The notes below the pieces were generated by a model, which was not told the DNA's origin, searched no databases, and saw nothing but the letters and a program-made list of their open reading frames with translations. Position numbers and translations under genes: made by a program. Below, one piece after another: positions 1 to 8,392 of a stretch of 8,503 nt of DNA (the stretch's first letter is position 1; each line of letters begins with the position of its first letter). The stretch is from a bacterium (GTDB taxonomy: Bacteria; Bacillota_I; Bacilli_A; Mycoplasmatales; Mycoplasmoidaceae): the NCBI GenBank assembly GCA_017633195.1, contig JAGBPV010000077.1, positions 1 through 8,503 on the forward strand, in the 5' to 3' direction.

Positions 1-240
1 AGAAATCAATTTGAGTGACAAGATAAATATATTATTATTACTTGAACAAAATCTTTAAGAACTAAGAAACTTTATTTTGCTATTAAGAAGAAAGATTTGC
101 ATGATCAAGAAGTAGATGATAGTTCATTAACAGAAATTTTGTTTATTAATAATCAAATTAAACAAAATTTAAAAGATAATGCAGATATTGAAATTAGTGT
201 AAAAGAAGAACCGGTTAGTGACATTAATGAAAAATCTTAG
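1..240 (+). CDS. C-terminal fragment of unrecognised protein
   Basis: This frame is open from the window edge to a TAG at 238-240, giving 79 residues of a protein whose start lies upstream. Two in-frame TGA codons must be read as Trp (in EWQDK and TWTKSL). The first half is basic and mixed (TKSLRTKKLYFAIKKKD). The tail is acidic and Asn/Asp/Glu-rich and ends in NEKS, which looks like a flexible, soluble C-terminus. There is no membrane segment and no motif I recognise, so no function is proposed. The gene ends 6 bp before the stop of the convergent minus-strand gene, and no hairpin terminator is visible in that gap. Confidence 0.6.
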
Positions 241-246
241 GTTTTT

Positions 247-1353
247 CTAAATGTCATATTCAATTAATTTAATTCAATCATTTTTATTTTGTATATAAAT
301 TAAATTTTCAATAACATCATCATTTTTTTTAACAGTATAATTAAAAATTTTTGGATTAGATTTATTTAATTTAATTTTAAACATACTACTATTATTTAAA
401 TCATCAATATTAATAATGTTTGATATTCTATTAGGATAATTATTATCTAAAAATTCTTGAATTAAATCTGTTTTATTGCAAACTTCATTGCAGTAATATG
501 AAATTGATCATTCATCATTTATTTGATATTTTCCATCTTCAATTCCTTGAGTATTGAAATATTGTTCATCATCAAAAATTAAATTATAAAAAATATTATT
601 GTTTTTTACGGCTCTTAAAAACATTTTATTTCTTGTATGACTTGCAATTTTTGTTCATACAATATGTTCTTTATAAAAAGCAAAATGGTATAAACTTGTA
701 CCATTATCACACAATAAATAAAAGCCTTTTTGATATTTAAATAAAAAATATAGCATGTAATCAAAAGTATCAAAAAAAACTCTTTGAGTATTAAAAATAA
801 CGATACTTTTGTCTTGAATATTGCTTAATGTGTTGATATATTCATCTAATTCTTCTTGATTATTTGTTAAATTTAAATAACTTCCATCCAAATCAATTTG
901 TATTACATTTAAATCATGTGCTTTTTTATTTTCTTTAATTGGTAATACATAAGGATTTTTTTGATTTAAAGTTTTAATATCAATACTTGATAACAAATTG
1001 TTTTCAATTGCATCTAAAAAATTTGTTGTTTGTAAAATATTACATTTACTATCATAAATATTTATAACTGGATTCTGATTTCCATATAATGTATCAACTA
1101 AAGCCTTGTTATGTTGTAATGAAAATAAATAATTTTCATTTCATACTTCATTTTTTAAATGATTAAAATTTATTAGTTTTGGAAATAATTCATTAATATT
1201 TAAACTATCAAAAAAATGAAGATTTTTTTCACATTGGTTATATCAGAAGTTTGCTGAATATAATCTATAATTTAAGGTTAAAAATTGAAATGTATTCACA
1301 TATATTGAATCAGTAATAAATAAATTAAATTTCTCTTTTATCTTTGTGTTCAT
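247..1353 (-). CDS. hypothetical cytosolic protein, 368 aa
   Basis: This is one continuous minus-strand frame when TGA is Trp, closing at TAG (247-249). Internal TGA codons fall at plausible Trp sites, for example NFWYNQC, NEVWNEN, HIVWTKI and DEWSISY. I chose the ATG at 1351-1353 (MNTKIKEK...). An in-frame ATG 12 bases upstream (1363-1365, adding MIRN) is also possible. A TAAAAT -10-like box at 1373-1378 (minus strand) would place transcription start near the upstream ATG, which mildly favours the downstream one. The protein has no signal peptide or obvious transmembrane helix and is rich in Asn, Ile, Lys and aromatics. The middle alternates beta-like hydrophobic stretches (SIVIFNTQRVFFDTFDYML, GFYLLCDNG). 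I recognise no catalytic motif and propose no function. It is convergent with the preceding gene and divergent from the Cys-rich gene. Confidence 0.72.
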
Positions 1354-1399
1354 ATTTCTTATCATTGTAAATATTTTATTATTCTTAGATTAAACACAG

Positions 1400-1408
1400 T
1401 GATAAAAT
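1400..1408 (+). promoter_or_regulatory. extended -10 promoter of the Cys-rich gene
   Basis: TG (1400-1401), one base, then TAAAAT (1403-1408) forms an extended -10 element about 32 bp before the start codon at 1441. It would give a leader of roughly 25 nt containing the ribosome binding site. No good -35 box is seen near 1380-1385, which is tolerable for an extended -10 promoter. It sits back-to-back with the likely promoter of the minus-strand hypothetical gene. This is inference from consensus resemblance only, and such boxes are frequent by chance in AT-rich DNA. Confidence 0.45.
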
Positions 1409-1427
1409 TAAATAGATTAATTTTTAT

Positions 1428-1433
1428 AAGGAG
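1428..1433 (+). promoter_or_regulatory. ribosome binding site AAGGAG
   Basis: AAGGAG lies 7 bases before the ATG at 1441. It is the clearest Shine-Dalgarno site in the window and fixes the start there, rather than at the in-frame GTG at 1399, which lies upstream of the probable transcription start. Confidence 0.8.
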
Positions 1434-1440
1434 AATTCAT

Positions 1441-1623
1441 ATGAGTAAATGTTGTAAAACTTCTAAAGAAAAAAAAGATGAATGCTGTGGTTCATGTTCT
1501 GAAGATAAAGAACACAAGGATGGATGTTGTTCTTCTGAAAAAGATCACTGTTGTAGCGATGATGAAGAAGAAAAAGATTCTTGCTGCAAAACTGAAAAAA
1601 AACATGAATGTCATAAACATTAA
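1441..1623 (+). CDS. small Cys/His-rich, metallothionein-like protein, 60 aa
   Basis: The 60-residue product begins MSKCCKTSKEKKDECCGSC and ends HECHKH. It holds 12 Cys (20%), arranged as five CC pairs (4-5, 15-16, 29-30, 37-38, 48-49) plus C19 and C57, and 5 His (25, 36, 55, 58, 60). Almost everything else is Lys, Asp, Glu or Ser. There are no hydrophobic residues to form a core and no signal peptide, so any fold probably depends on bound metal. The spaced CC pairs with charged linkers recall metallothioneins and other small metal-binding or metal-storage peptides. That is an analogy of composition, as I do not recognise a named family. Roughly repeated blocks (CC-charged-CC) suggest growth by internal duplication. 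The gene stands alone with its own promoter, ribosome binding site and terminator, so it is probably expressed independently. Metal binding (Zn, Cu or similar), detoxification or storage is inferred and not shown. Confidence 0.85.
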   Translation: MSKCCKTSKEKKDECCGSCSEDKEHKDGCCSSEKDHCCSDDEEEKDSCCKTEKKHECHKH

Positions 1624-1677
1624 TCTTTAATTTATCAAAAATTAAGTAATAAATATTTTTTAAAATTTATATTATAC

Positions 1678-1713
1678 AAAACGTAGAAATTAATAAAAAT
1701 TTCTATGTTTTTT
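1678..1713 (+). terminator. rho-independent terminator after the Cys-rich gene
   Basis: ACGTAGAAATT (1681-1691) pairs with AATTTCTATGT (1698-1708), with one G-T wobble and a 6-base loop. Flanking AAA and TTT add pairs, and a six-T run spans 1708-1713. It lies 55 bases after the stop codon. The flanking A and T tracts could let it work weakly on the other strand too. Confidence 0.75.
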
Positions 1714-1783
1714 ATTAAATTATATTGATAGATTAATTAATTTGTCATTCATTAAATGATAATAAATATGAATCTTAGAAATC

Positions 1784-1809
1784 TAGTTGTTAAATTTATA
1801 TAACAACTA
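1784..1809. repeat. perfect 9-bp inverted repeat, hairpin
   Basis: TAGTTGTTA (1784-1792) and TAACAACTA (1801-1809) are perfect inverted copies around an 8-base loop. The stem contains four G/C bases across both arms, more than most AT palindromes here. Neither strand carries a strong T-run directly after the stem, so a terminator role is weak. A small structured RNA 3' end or a protein-binding site is also possible. Confidence 0.5.
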
Positions 1810-1936
1810 TACACAGTTTTATTCAATAATAACTATTTAATTTAACTTATGTAATAGTTTAAATAGAATTCTTATATTTAGGATTTTGTTTTTTAATGAG
1901 ATATACTAACTATCTTTATTTTTAATTTACTTTTCA

Positions 1937-1959
1937 AAAACTTAATTATAGTAAGTTTT
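1937..1959 (-). terminator. probable terminator of the surface repeat gene
   Basis: AAAACTTA (1937-1944) pairs with TAAGTTTT (1952-1959) around a 7-base loop. Read on the minus strand, the stem ends in a run of five T, about 35 bases after the TAA stop of the surface gene. The stem is AT-rich and of modest stability, so this is a reasonable but not strong terminator. Confidence 0.5.
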
Positions 1960-1993
1960 ATGTAAAATTTTATATCATTATCAAGTTTATTAT

Positions 1994-4972
1994 TTAATTA
2001 GAAAATATTACTTCTGCTTGTCAAAAAATAATTCACATAGGATTATTACTTATTGGATCTGTACATGTAAAACGAATGTTACCAATTAATGAATTATTCT
2101 TATAAGTTGGATTACTTGGACTATTATCAAATCAATAAAAATTACCAATGTTCAAGTTCTTTAATTCTTCATAATTTAACATTATTCCATTAACTATTAT
2201 TTCAGCATCATTAGAAATTTGTTCATAAAATGAATTAGTAATTAAATTATCAACTGTATCTATTAGATTTTTATTGTATGAAGTATCATTTATTACATTT
2301 TGGAATTCTTCATAATATTGTTCTGCAGTATAAGAAGTATCTATATAAAATTTTTCAGTTATGCTTGCTAATTTATTAGAAATAAAATTATCTCCATATC
2401 ATCAATTAGCAGTAGCACTAAAAAATTGATTATCAACACTTGTTGAAGAATAAAAACCAGTTATATTTCATGAGTTTTTTGATAATGAATTATAAATTGG
2501 TGTTTCATAAGAATTATTATTACTATAAAATAAAGCAATCATATTATCAACATTTCCTGATAATATTTGGTTAAATTTAACACCTTTTATAATTAACTTT
2601 ATTTGTATATTTTGTAAAATAGTTTGCTTAGAATAACTAATTCCATTAATTTCAACATTTTGTGTTGTTATTTGATTAGATATTATGTTAATAATTTCAT
2701 TTTTAAATGCTGAAAATGCACTTGCGCTACTATCATATTCAGGTTTACCGGTAAATTGATTATATCCATTTTCATATCCATCAGGAAATGGAAATGTTGC
2801 ATTATTTCCTAAATTTGCTATATCTTCATTTTCACTACTGTTATATGGAAGTACAATTGGATTTGGAATAATACTTGATAAATAATTTGCAATTGCTTTG
2901 TTTTGTATTTGTTGTGGAGTTAAAAACCCTTTAATTGTATAAGCTGATGCACCTGATGGAATAATACTTGCAGCATCATTTTCACTATTTTGTGGATAAT
3001 TATATATTAAATTTACATTATTTAACTCTGCATTGTTATTTTCAGTTTCTGTAACATCATTACTATTTGGAAGTTCAACTTCTAAAAATTGTTTTAATTC
3101 TTGTGGTGTGATTTTTAATCCATCTTCATAAAAAGTAGATACTTCACTACAAACCTTATTACTAATTAATTCTTGTAATTCATTAGGATATGAAGTTACA
3201 TATTGTTTTGCAGTATAAGCACCATTTATAATAATTGGATTAGTTATCATACTACTTAATTGTGTAGCAATATTATTGTTCACACTTTGTCAATTTGTAT
3301 TGTTAATATTAGCAACACTAAATCCAGTAACATCTCATGAATTTGTTAAAGAAGAGTTATAAATTGGTTTAGATATTGAAGAATCAATAGCATTGCTTCC
3401 TAATGGTTGTCCATAATATAATGCAACAATATTATTTACTTCTACTTGTTCATTTTGACTATAAGTAACTCCTTGTAATAAAGTTAATACATCAATATTA
3501 TTTAAAATAGTATTTTTAGAATATGAAATTCCATCAACTACTATATTATTAACTGTAATATAACTTTCAATTGCTGCAATTATTGCTTGTTTAAATAATA
3601 AAATATAATTACTACTGCTTAAAGATTGTTGTGCTGAATAAGCATATCCTTTTAGCAATTGAATTGGATTTTTAATTATTTGTGATAATTGCTGTGCAAT
3701 TTTTTCATTTTGTGTTGCTTGATTTGTATTTTCATTTGTTACTTTTGCTAAGTTTGTAACAGTATAATTTATTCCATTGCTATTTTTTAATTCAATATTT
3801 TTATAGAATAAAGTTACATTAGGAATAGTTTGATTATTATTTTGCAAACTAGTTACTGAATTTGGAACATTTATAGTAATATTTTGTAAGATTTCACTTG
3901 TTTCATATGAAATAGAATTAATAATAAAATTAATTCCTAATTCATTTTTGATAACTTCTTTAATGGCATTAAATAAAATTTGTTTATTAGCATCTGATGA
4001 GATACTTTGTGCTGCTGTTAAATTGTATCCATCTAATAATACTATTGGATTCTTTATTAATTTATCAAGTTTATTAACTATTGCAGTATTTTGTAATTGA
4101 GTTTCATTATTATTTGGGATATTAAATCCTTTAACAGTAAATGTCTTTGAACCATTTGAAGCAATAATATTTGTTATATTATTCTTGTTTTCATATTTTA
4201 AAATTACATTGTTAATTATTCCACTATCTAATTCACTACTTGTAATAGTAGTTGGTAATGTAATATTTATATTACTAAGAACTTCATTAATTGGAACAAC
4301 TATATTATTATTAATAGTAATATCTTTGTTATTAAGATCATTTCTAATACTTGCTTTGATTTGATCAATAGTATTTACAATATTATTTGTTTGTAATGCT
4401 TGTGATGCATTTAAAGAATCATTAATTTGAATGGGATTTTTAATGTGTAAACTTAATATATTTGCTATTATTTGATTAGTACTACTTATTGTTGGAACTA
4501 AAAAACCTTGTACTGTATAACTTGAATTGTTATTTGTAGTAATATCAATGGTTTGTTTAGAAGTTACATATTCAATTTTTACATTACTAATACTTCCAGA
4601 TAAATAATCATCATAAGAAACAGTTGAAGGTAAAATAATCTTTAAGTCTTTAATAATATTAGAAGTAGGATATGAAATTCCATTTATAGTTAATGAATCA
4701 CTACCTAAATCATCTTGAATTTTGTTTAAAATTAATTTAGTAACAATTTCATAATTATCTTGATATAATGCTTCACTAGCAGTTAAATCAGATGAAATAA
4801 TTATTGGATTTTTTATTAATTGTCCTAGTTTCTTTGCTAAATATTGAATACTTGTACTTAATAAATAACTTTTTGAATATTCTGGAATAACACTAACTAT
4901 ACCAGAAGTTACACAAATTGCGCATAAACATGAAGCTAGAACTAATATTTTTTTATTTCTTTCATGAATCAT
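1994..4972 (-). CDS. surface-type protein with seven tandem repeats, 992 aa
   Basis: One frame runs from ATG (4970-4972) to TAA (1994-1996). In-frame TGA codons (W546, W561, W835, W857, W858, W947, W980, W984) occur only in the second half and must be Trp, otherwise the gene would look like two or three pieces. The N-terminus is a short positive stretch (HERNKK) followed by a roughly 21-residue hydrophobic segment (residues 9-29). It is either an uncleaved anchor or an export signal, so the rest should lie outside the cell. LASC at 12-15 fits a lipobox, but only four hydrophobic residues precede it, too short for a normal lipoprotein signal. The body consists of about seven related units. Each has an opening helix ending in an NPI motif, a middle GISY-like strand followed by an IL.NI.I.LP segment, then NV.L.Y and a closing YTV.GF..P. 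Ser, Thr, Asn and Ile are abundant and Cys is nearly absent outside the signal. I do not recognise the family. Adhesin or variable surface antigen is inferred from architecture. No Shine-Dalgarno site precedes the ATG. The exporter gene ends 146 bp upstream on the same strand. Confidence 0.88.
2003..4846 (-). repeat. seven tandem protein repeat units within the surface gene
   Basis: Approximate units in protein order are 4493-4846 (residues 43-160), 4115-4471 (168-286), 3737-4084 (297-412), 3311-3703 (424-554), 2915-3274 (567-686), 2450-2899 (692-841) and 2003-2392 (861-990, degenerate). The anchor motif NPI starts at residues 55, 179, 308, 435, 578 and 704, so spacing is 124, 129, 127, 143 and 126 residues, longer for the last step. 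The motif variants are IKNPI (units 1-4), ITNPI (unit 5) and IPNPI (unit 6). The seventh unit has lost it but keeps YTAEQY and VNGI. DNA identity between units is low, so these are old duplications and not recent slippage products. Confidence 0.8.
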
Positions 4973-5118
4973 TTTAATGCCAATATTAAAATTATCTATT
5001 TACTTAATTAATAGCATTGATTAATAAAGATTATTAAAAAAAGGAAGTTTATTGGTAATTTTCTAAATAAGTAAAGATCGTTAAAAGTTTCTTTAATTAA
5101 ACTATAAATAAATATTTA
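4973..5118 (-). promoter_or_regulatory. 146-bp gap between exporter and surface gene
   Basis: This is the only spacer between the stop of the MATE gene and the start of the surface gene, both minus strand. It is very AT-rich, with an A7 tract near 5035-5041 that reads as T7 on the coding strand. No convincing hairpin precedes the T-run, so I see no clear terminator for the exporter. No Shine-Dalgarno sequence lies before the surface gene ATG. Read-through from the exporter gene or a weak internal promoter are both possible. Confidence 0.35.
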
Positions 5119-7293
5119 TTAAAGTTCATTTAAATATTTTTTTAAATAATAATTCTTTATTAATTTAAATGGAAAACAATCAAGTATATGTCTTTTTGAC
5201 TTAGCAAGGTATTTATAAATATAAAAAATTGTTAAAAAGAAAACAAGAATACTTGAAATCATATATGAAGTTGCAACATTTCACATAAAGAATCACATTG
5301 CATTATTAGTATAAGGGTTATTAATTTGTATGTTATTTAAGCCATAATTTAAAGATGAAGAGTAATTAATTGCAATTGAACTAAATATATAAAGAATTGG
5401 AATAAACAAAATACATGATCTTATTAAACCAATAATTGTAGATAATCCTGGTCTATTACTTGATAAGTAAGATAACATTGCACCAATAGAAAAAGTATAA
5501 ACTGGAATTTGAATGAATCAAATTCTTAATAGTTTAATTGCAGAATACAATTCTAAATTAGCACTATCTTGTGTAATTTTAAATCAAGATAAAATTCCTA
5601 TTATTACTTCATCAATATAACAAATTATAAAGTAAATACTAAAAGTAAATAAGAAAGTAAATAATGTAGTATATCAAAAAGATTCATGAAATCTTTTGTA
5701 ATTTTTTGCAGCAAAATTAAAAGAAAAAATTGGTGAGACAAATTGTAAAAAACCAATAATAGTTACTACAAATAAATTAGCAATTGGTAAAATTGCTCCC
5801 ATAATTGATAAATAATATTCACTTCCAGTATTATGCAATAAGATATCTGATACTTCTGTAACTTGATTAGTTAATAAAATATCTGTAATCATCCATCCAA
5901 GATTACCTAAAAATACGGTTCCACCATACATGCATAATTCTCATAACATTTTTCATCTAATTACTAAATATTTGATATTTAAAGCACTTCATGAAATCAC
6001 TGTTTTTAAATGTTTAGAATATTGAATATATAATGCTGTTCAAACAACTTGCATAACTCATCCACATAAAGTTGATACAGCTGCTCCATCCATCCCAATT
6101 TGTGCATATACAATTAAAATATAATCTAAAACTATATTTAAAATAATTGGAACAATAGAAATAATTGTAGCAATCATAATTGCTCCATCACTTCTTAAGA
6201 TAGTGATTAGTAAATTTGAAATAGAAGCAATTATTAATCCAGCATTAACAATATATAAAAAGTCTTCTGCTCAAGTTATAGAATAATTTCTTACAGTATT
6301 AAAATAATTGTTTCAAATATTAGTTACATTTTGATAATCATTATGATTATTGTAATTAACTAATTTAATACTAAATGATGATATTGGATGAAGATTATTT
6401 ACTATAACTTCATTAATATTAGAATTAGATAAAGTATTTAATGCAAAATTTGAAATATTAATATAATCATTCTTACTTATTTTTATTAAATATGTACATT
6501 CATTATTTTTGTTTAATATGAAATAAAACTTTTCATAAATTTCATTATTAATTTCATATAAATAATAACTATTTGTAAAATTATTTGATTGCAAAACTGT
6601 TGAAATAGCTAATTGAGTTTTTTGCAATTCCTTATCTGAAATTAGATCAATTGTTGCTTGTGCTGGAGTTAATAAAGGAATTAGAATAAAGGTAATAATA
6701 CATCCAATTAATGTCACACTAATTGTTCCAATAAATGCATTTTGTCAAATATATAATGCACTTCTGTAATCATTTCTGCCTAAAGCTTGAGAGTATTTAA
6801 TAGATACACCAATTGAATATAAACTAGGAAGAATATATACAATATCACTTAATGCTACTGTTAAACTAACAGCAGATCTTACAATACTGTCTGAATTATA
6901 TATTCCTAATCCATTAGTATTTGCTATTGCTAATACTAAATTCTTTAATGCCATACCCTTAGTATTTTTTTGTGAAATTATCTGGTTATATAAATGCAAT
7001 AAACTTTTATTATTTATACTTTGGTTTTGTAAATCTTGAATAATTGGTTTAAAAATATCATTATGATCAACAAAAAATAAATTATTAAAACAAAATCTTA
7101 AAGTATCAGGCATAAAGTTAACAAGCATTAATTGATCAGCAAATGTAAACAATCCTAAGAAAAAAGACATCAAAATTCCAGTAGAACCAATTTTTAAAAT
7201 TGCTTTTCATACTGGCATTAATCCATATAAATAAGTTGAATCATTTTTAGAAATAAATTTTTGATTTTTATTGATTTTTTTTATCTCATGCAT
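5119..7293 (-). CDS. MATE-family multidrug/metabolite exporter with large extracellular inserts, 724 aa
   Basis: A single code-4 frame runs from ATG (7291-7293) to TAA (5119-5121), with many Trp encoded by TGA and one by TGG (W467). MATE proteins are 12-helix antiporters that expel drugs or metabolites using Na+ or H+ gradients. Family features are visible in both halves: LGRNDYRSAL (171-180), LRSDG then LNIVLDYILI (366-394), IGMDGAAVST (399-408), and PIFSFNFAAKNYKR (521-534), which resembles the MepA-like subgroup. Predicted helices lie near 36-60, 138-162, 186-209, 342-365, 372-397 and 402-424, then six more between about 455 and 695, followed by a basic tail. The usual length is about 450 residues. 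The excess lies mainly in hydrophilic stretches at about 61-137 (TM1-TM2) and 210-340 (TM3-TM4), both predicted to face outside, plus a smaller one near 642-668 (TM11-TM12). Substrate cannot be inferred. There is no Shine-Dalgarno site. A TATGAT box 6 bases before ATG suggests a leaderless transcript. Confidence 0.9.
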
Positions 7294-7339
7294 TCTTAAA
7301 TCATAAATAAAACTAAGTTAGATATTAAAATAATTATAT
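7294..7339. promoter_or_regulatory. 46-bp divergent promoter region between exporter and ATPase genes
   Basis: On the minus strand, TATGAT (7300-7305) and TTAATA (7323-7328) are separated by exactly 17 bp, and the exporter ATG follows the -10 by 6 bases. On the plus strand, TAAAAT (7326-7331) lies 8 bases before the ATPase ATG. The plus -10 overlaps the minus -35, so the two promoters probably compete or are coordinated. Neither gene has a Shine-Dalgarno site, and both would be nearly leaderless. This is based on consensus matching in AT-rich DNA. Confidence 0.45.
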
Positions 7340-8392
7340 ATGAAAATTAAAGAAGTAATAGACTACAAAGATCTATTTACTCATTGTTCATTAATTGGTG
7401 CAACTGGAAGTGGAAAAACTAGTTATATTTTGGCAATAATTAAAAATATTATTTTAGAAAATTCAAATAATAATCTTGTTTTTATTGATGGTAAAAATGA
7501 CTTAAACTTAACTAAGAAATTAAAAGATTTAGCTAAACAATATAATTATGATTTTTATTTCTTTGATAATGATAATCATCATAACAATAACTTTGATTAT
7601 TGCTATTTTGAAAACAAAACATATATGCAAATTAAAGAAATTATTTTAAGATTAAGAACTAAAGAATTAAGCAATAGTTCAATGGGTGCAACATATTACT
7701 TTAATCAAGTAAATAACTATTTATTTTTTATAACAAATTTGTTAATGAAAAATAACATTAAAATTACTTGAAAAAATTTAAAGGAATATAGTAATTATTC
7801 ACAATTAAAAATGTTAGAAGAATTTAATGAAGAAGAATATCAATTATTTAATTATCAAATTATTTTAGATGCATTCAATTTTATTAATCAGTATGAAGAA
7901 ATTGAAAATAATAATTTTGGTGTTTCATTGAATTCAATTTTAAGTTCATCTAACAACATTATTTTATTTAGCTTAAATTTTTTAAGTTTACCAAATTATT
8001 CAAATGATTTAGCACATGCAGTATGTTTAGATTTAAGACAAAGTATTAAAAATAAAGATGGAGATTTATTCATTATTCTAGATGAATTTGGCAGTTATAT
8101 TAATTCTGATTTAAAAACTATCTTAGAACAAGGAAGAAGTTATCATACTAGTTTAATTCTTGCTTATCAATCTTTAGCACAAATTAATTTCAAGAATTTT
8201 AAAAATATTATTTTTGATAATACTAATAACTGATTTATCTTTAATAATAAACATGAAAATAGTTTAAAAGAATTAAGTTTATTATTTGGATTTAAGCAAA
8301 TCTTAAATTACAGTTACAGTTTAGATTTAAATCATGATAATAAATATATTAATAATAATATTCTAAACTTGGACATTAAAATTGGGCAATAG
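7340..8392 (+). CDS. VirD4/TraD-like P-loop ATPase without membrane domain, 350 aa
   Basis: One code-4 frame runs from ATG (7340-7342) to TAG (8390-8392). Trp codons TGA fall in KITWKNL (W144) and NNWFIF (W298). Walker A is GATGSGKT (residues 20-27), followed by a second strand, LVFIDGKND (46-54), matching the position of the D.KG segment of VirD4/TraG/TraD proteins. A helical, variable region (about 90-200) resembles the all-alpha insert of that family. Walker B is FIILDEFG (244-251), then an ILAYQSLAQI segment (273-282) matching the conserved Gln-containing strand, and a C-terminal NWFIFNNK...LSLLFG part. These are the core marks of the TraG/TraD (TraM-recognition) ATPases that couple DNA to type IV secretion. 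Normal coupling proteins have two transmembrane helices and over 100 residues before Walker A. Here only 19 precede it, and a stop codon at 7331-7333 blocks any upstream extension. It is therefore a soluble variant or a remnant. No other conjugation gene is in view. Confidence 0.8.

Larger units (their letters stand above)
1714..1993. other. gene-free convergent intergenic stretch
   Basis: This is 280 bp of very AT-rich DNA between the 3' ends of the Cys-rich gene and the large minus-strand surface gene. I see no credible coding frame on either strand. It contains the perfect 9-bp inverted repeat at 1784-1809 and the hairpin at 1937-1959, both listed separately, and a 10-bp palindrome TAAAATTTTA at 1963-1972 that is probably composition. 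Confidence 0.6.

Noticed and set aside
1399..1440. N-terminal extension of the Cys-rich protein from GTG 1399.
   Set aside because: It begins upstream of the probable -10 box, lacks a ribosome binding site, and has hydrophobic content unlike the rest. AAGGAG at 1428-1433 fits ATG 1441.
1963..1972. Palindrome TAAAATTTTA as an operator.
   Set aside because: Such A/T palindromes (also AATAAATATTTATT near 5107-5120) are expected by chance at this base composition.
1994..4972. Two separate genes meeting near 3335, or a pseudogene.
   Set aside because: The supposed stops are TGA and the frame is identical on both sides. The repeat motifs continue across the junction (NSW-DVTGF), so it is a single code-4 gene.
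5040..5118. Hairpin terminator for the exporter gene.
   Set aside because: Only 5-bp A/T stems with long loops are present, and the T7 tract on the coding strand has no stem directly before it.
5119..7293. Several small membrane-protein fragments, as in a decayed transporter.
   Set aside because: All fragments share one frame interrupted only by TGA. Together they give a full 12-helix MATE protein.
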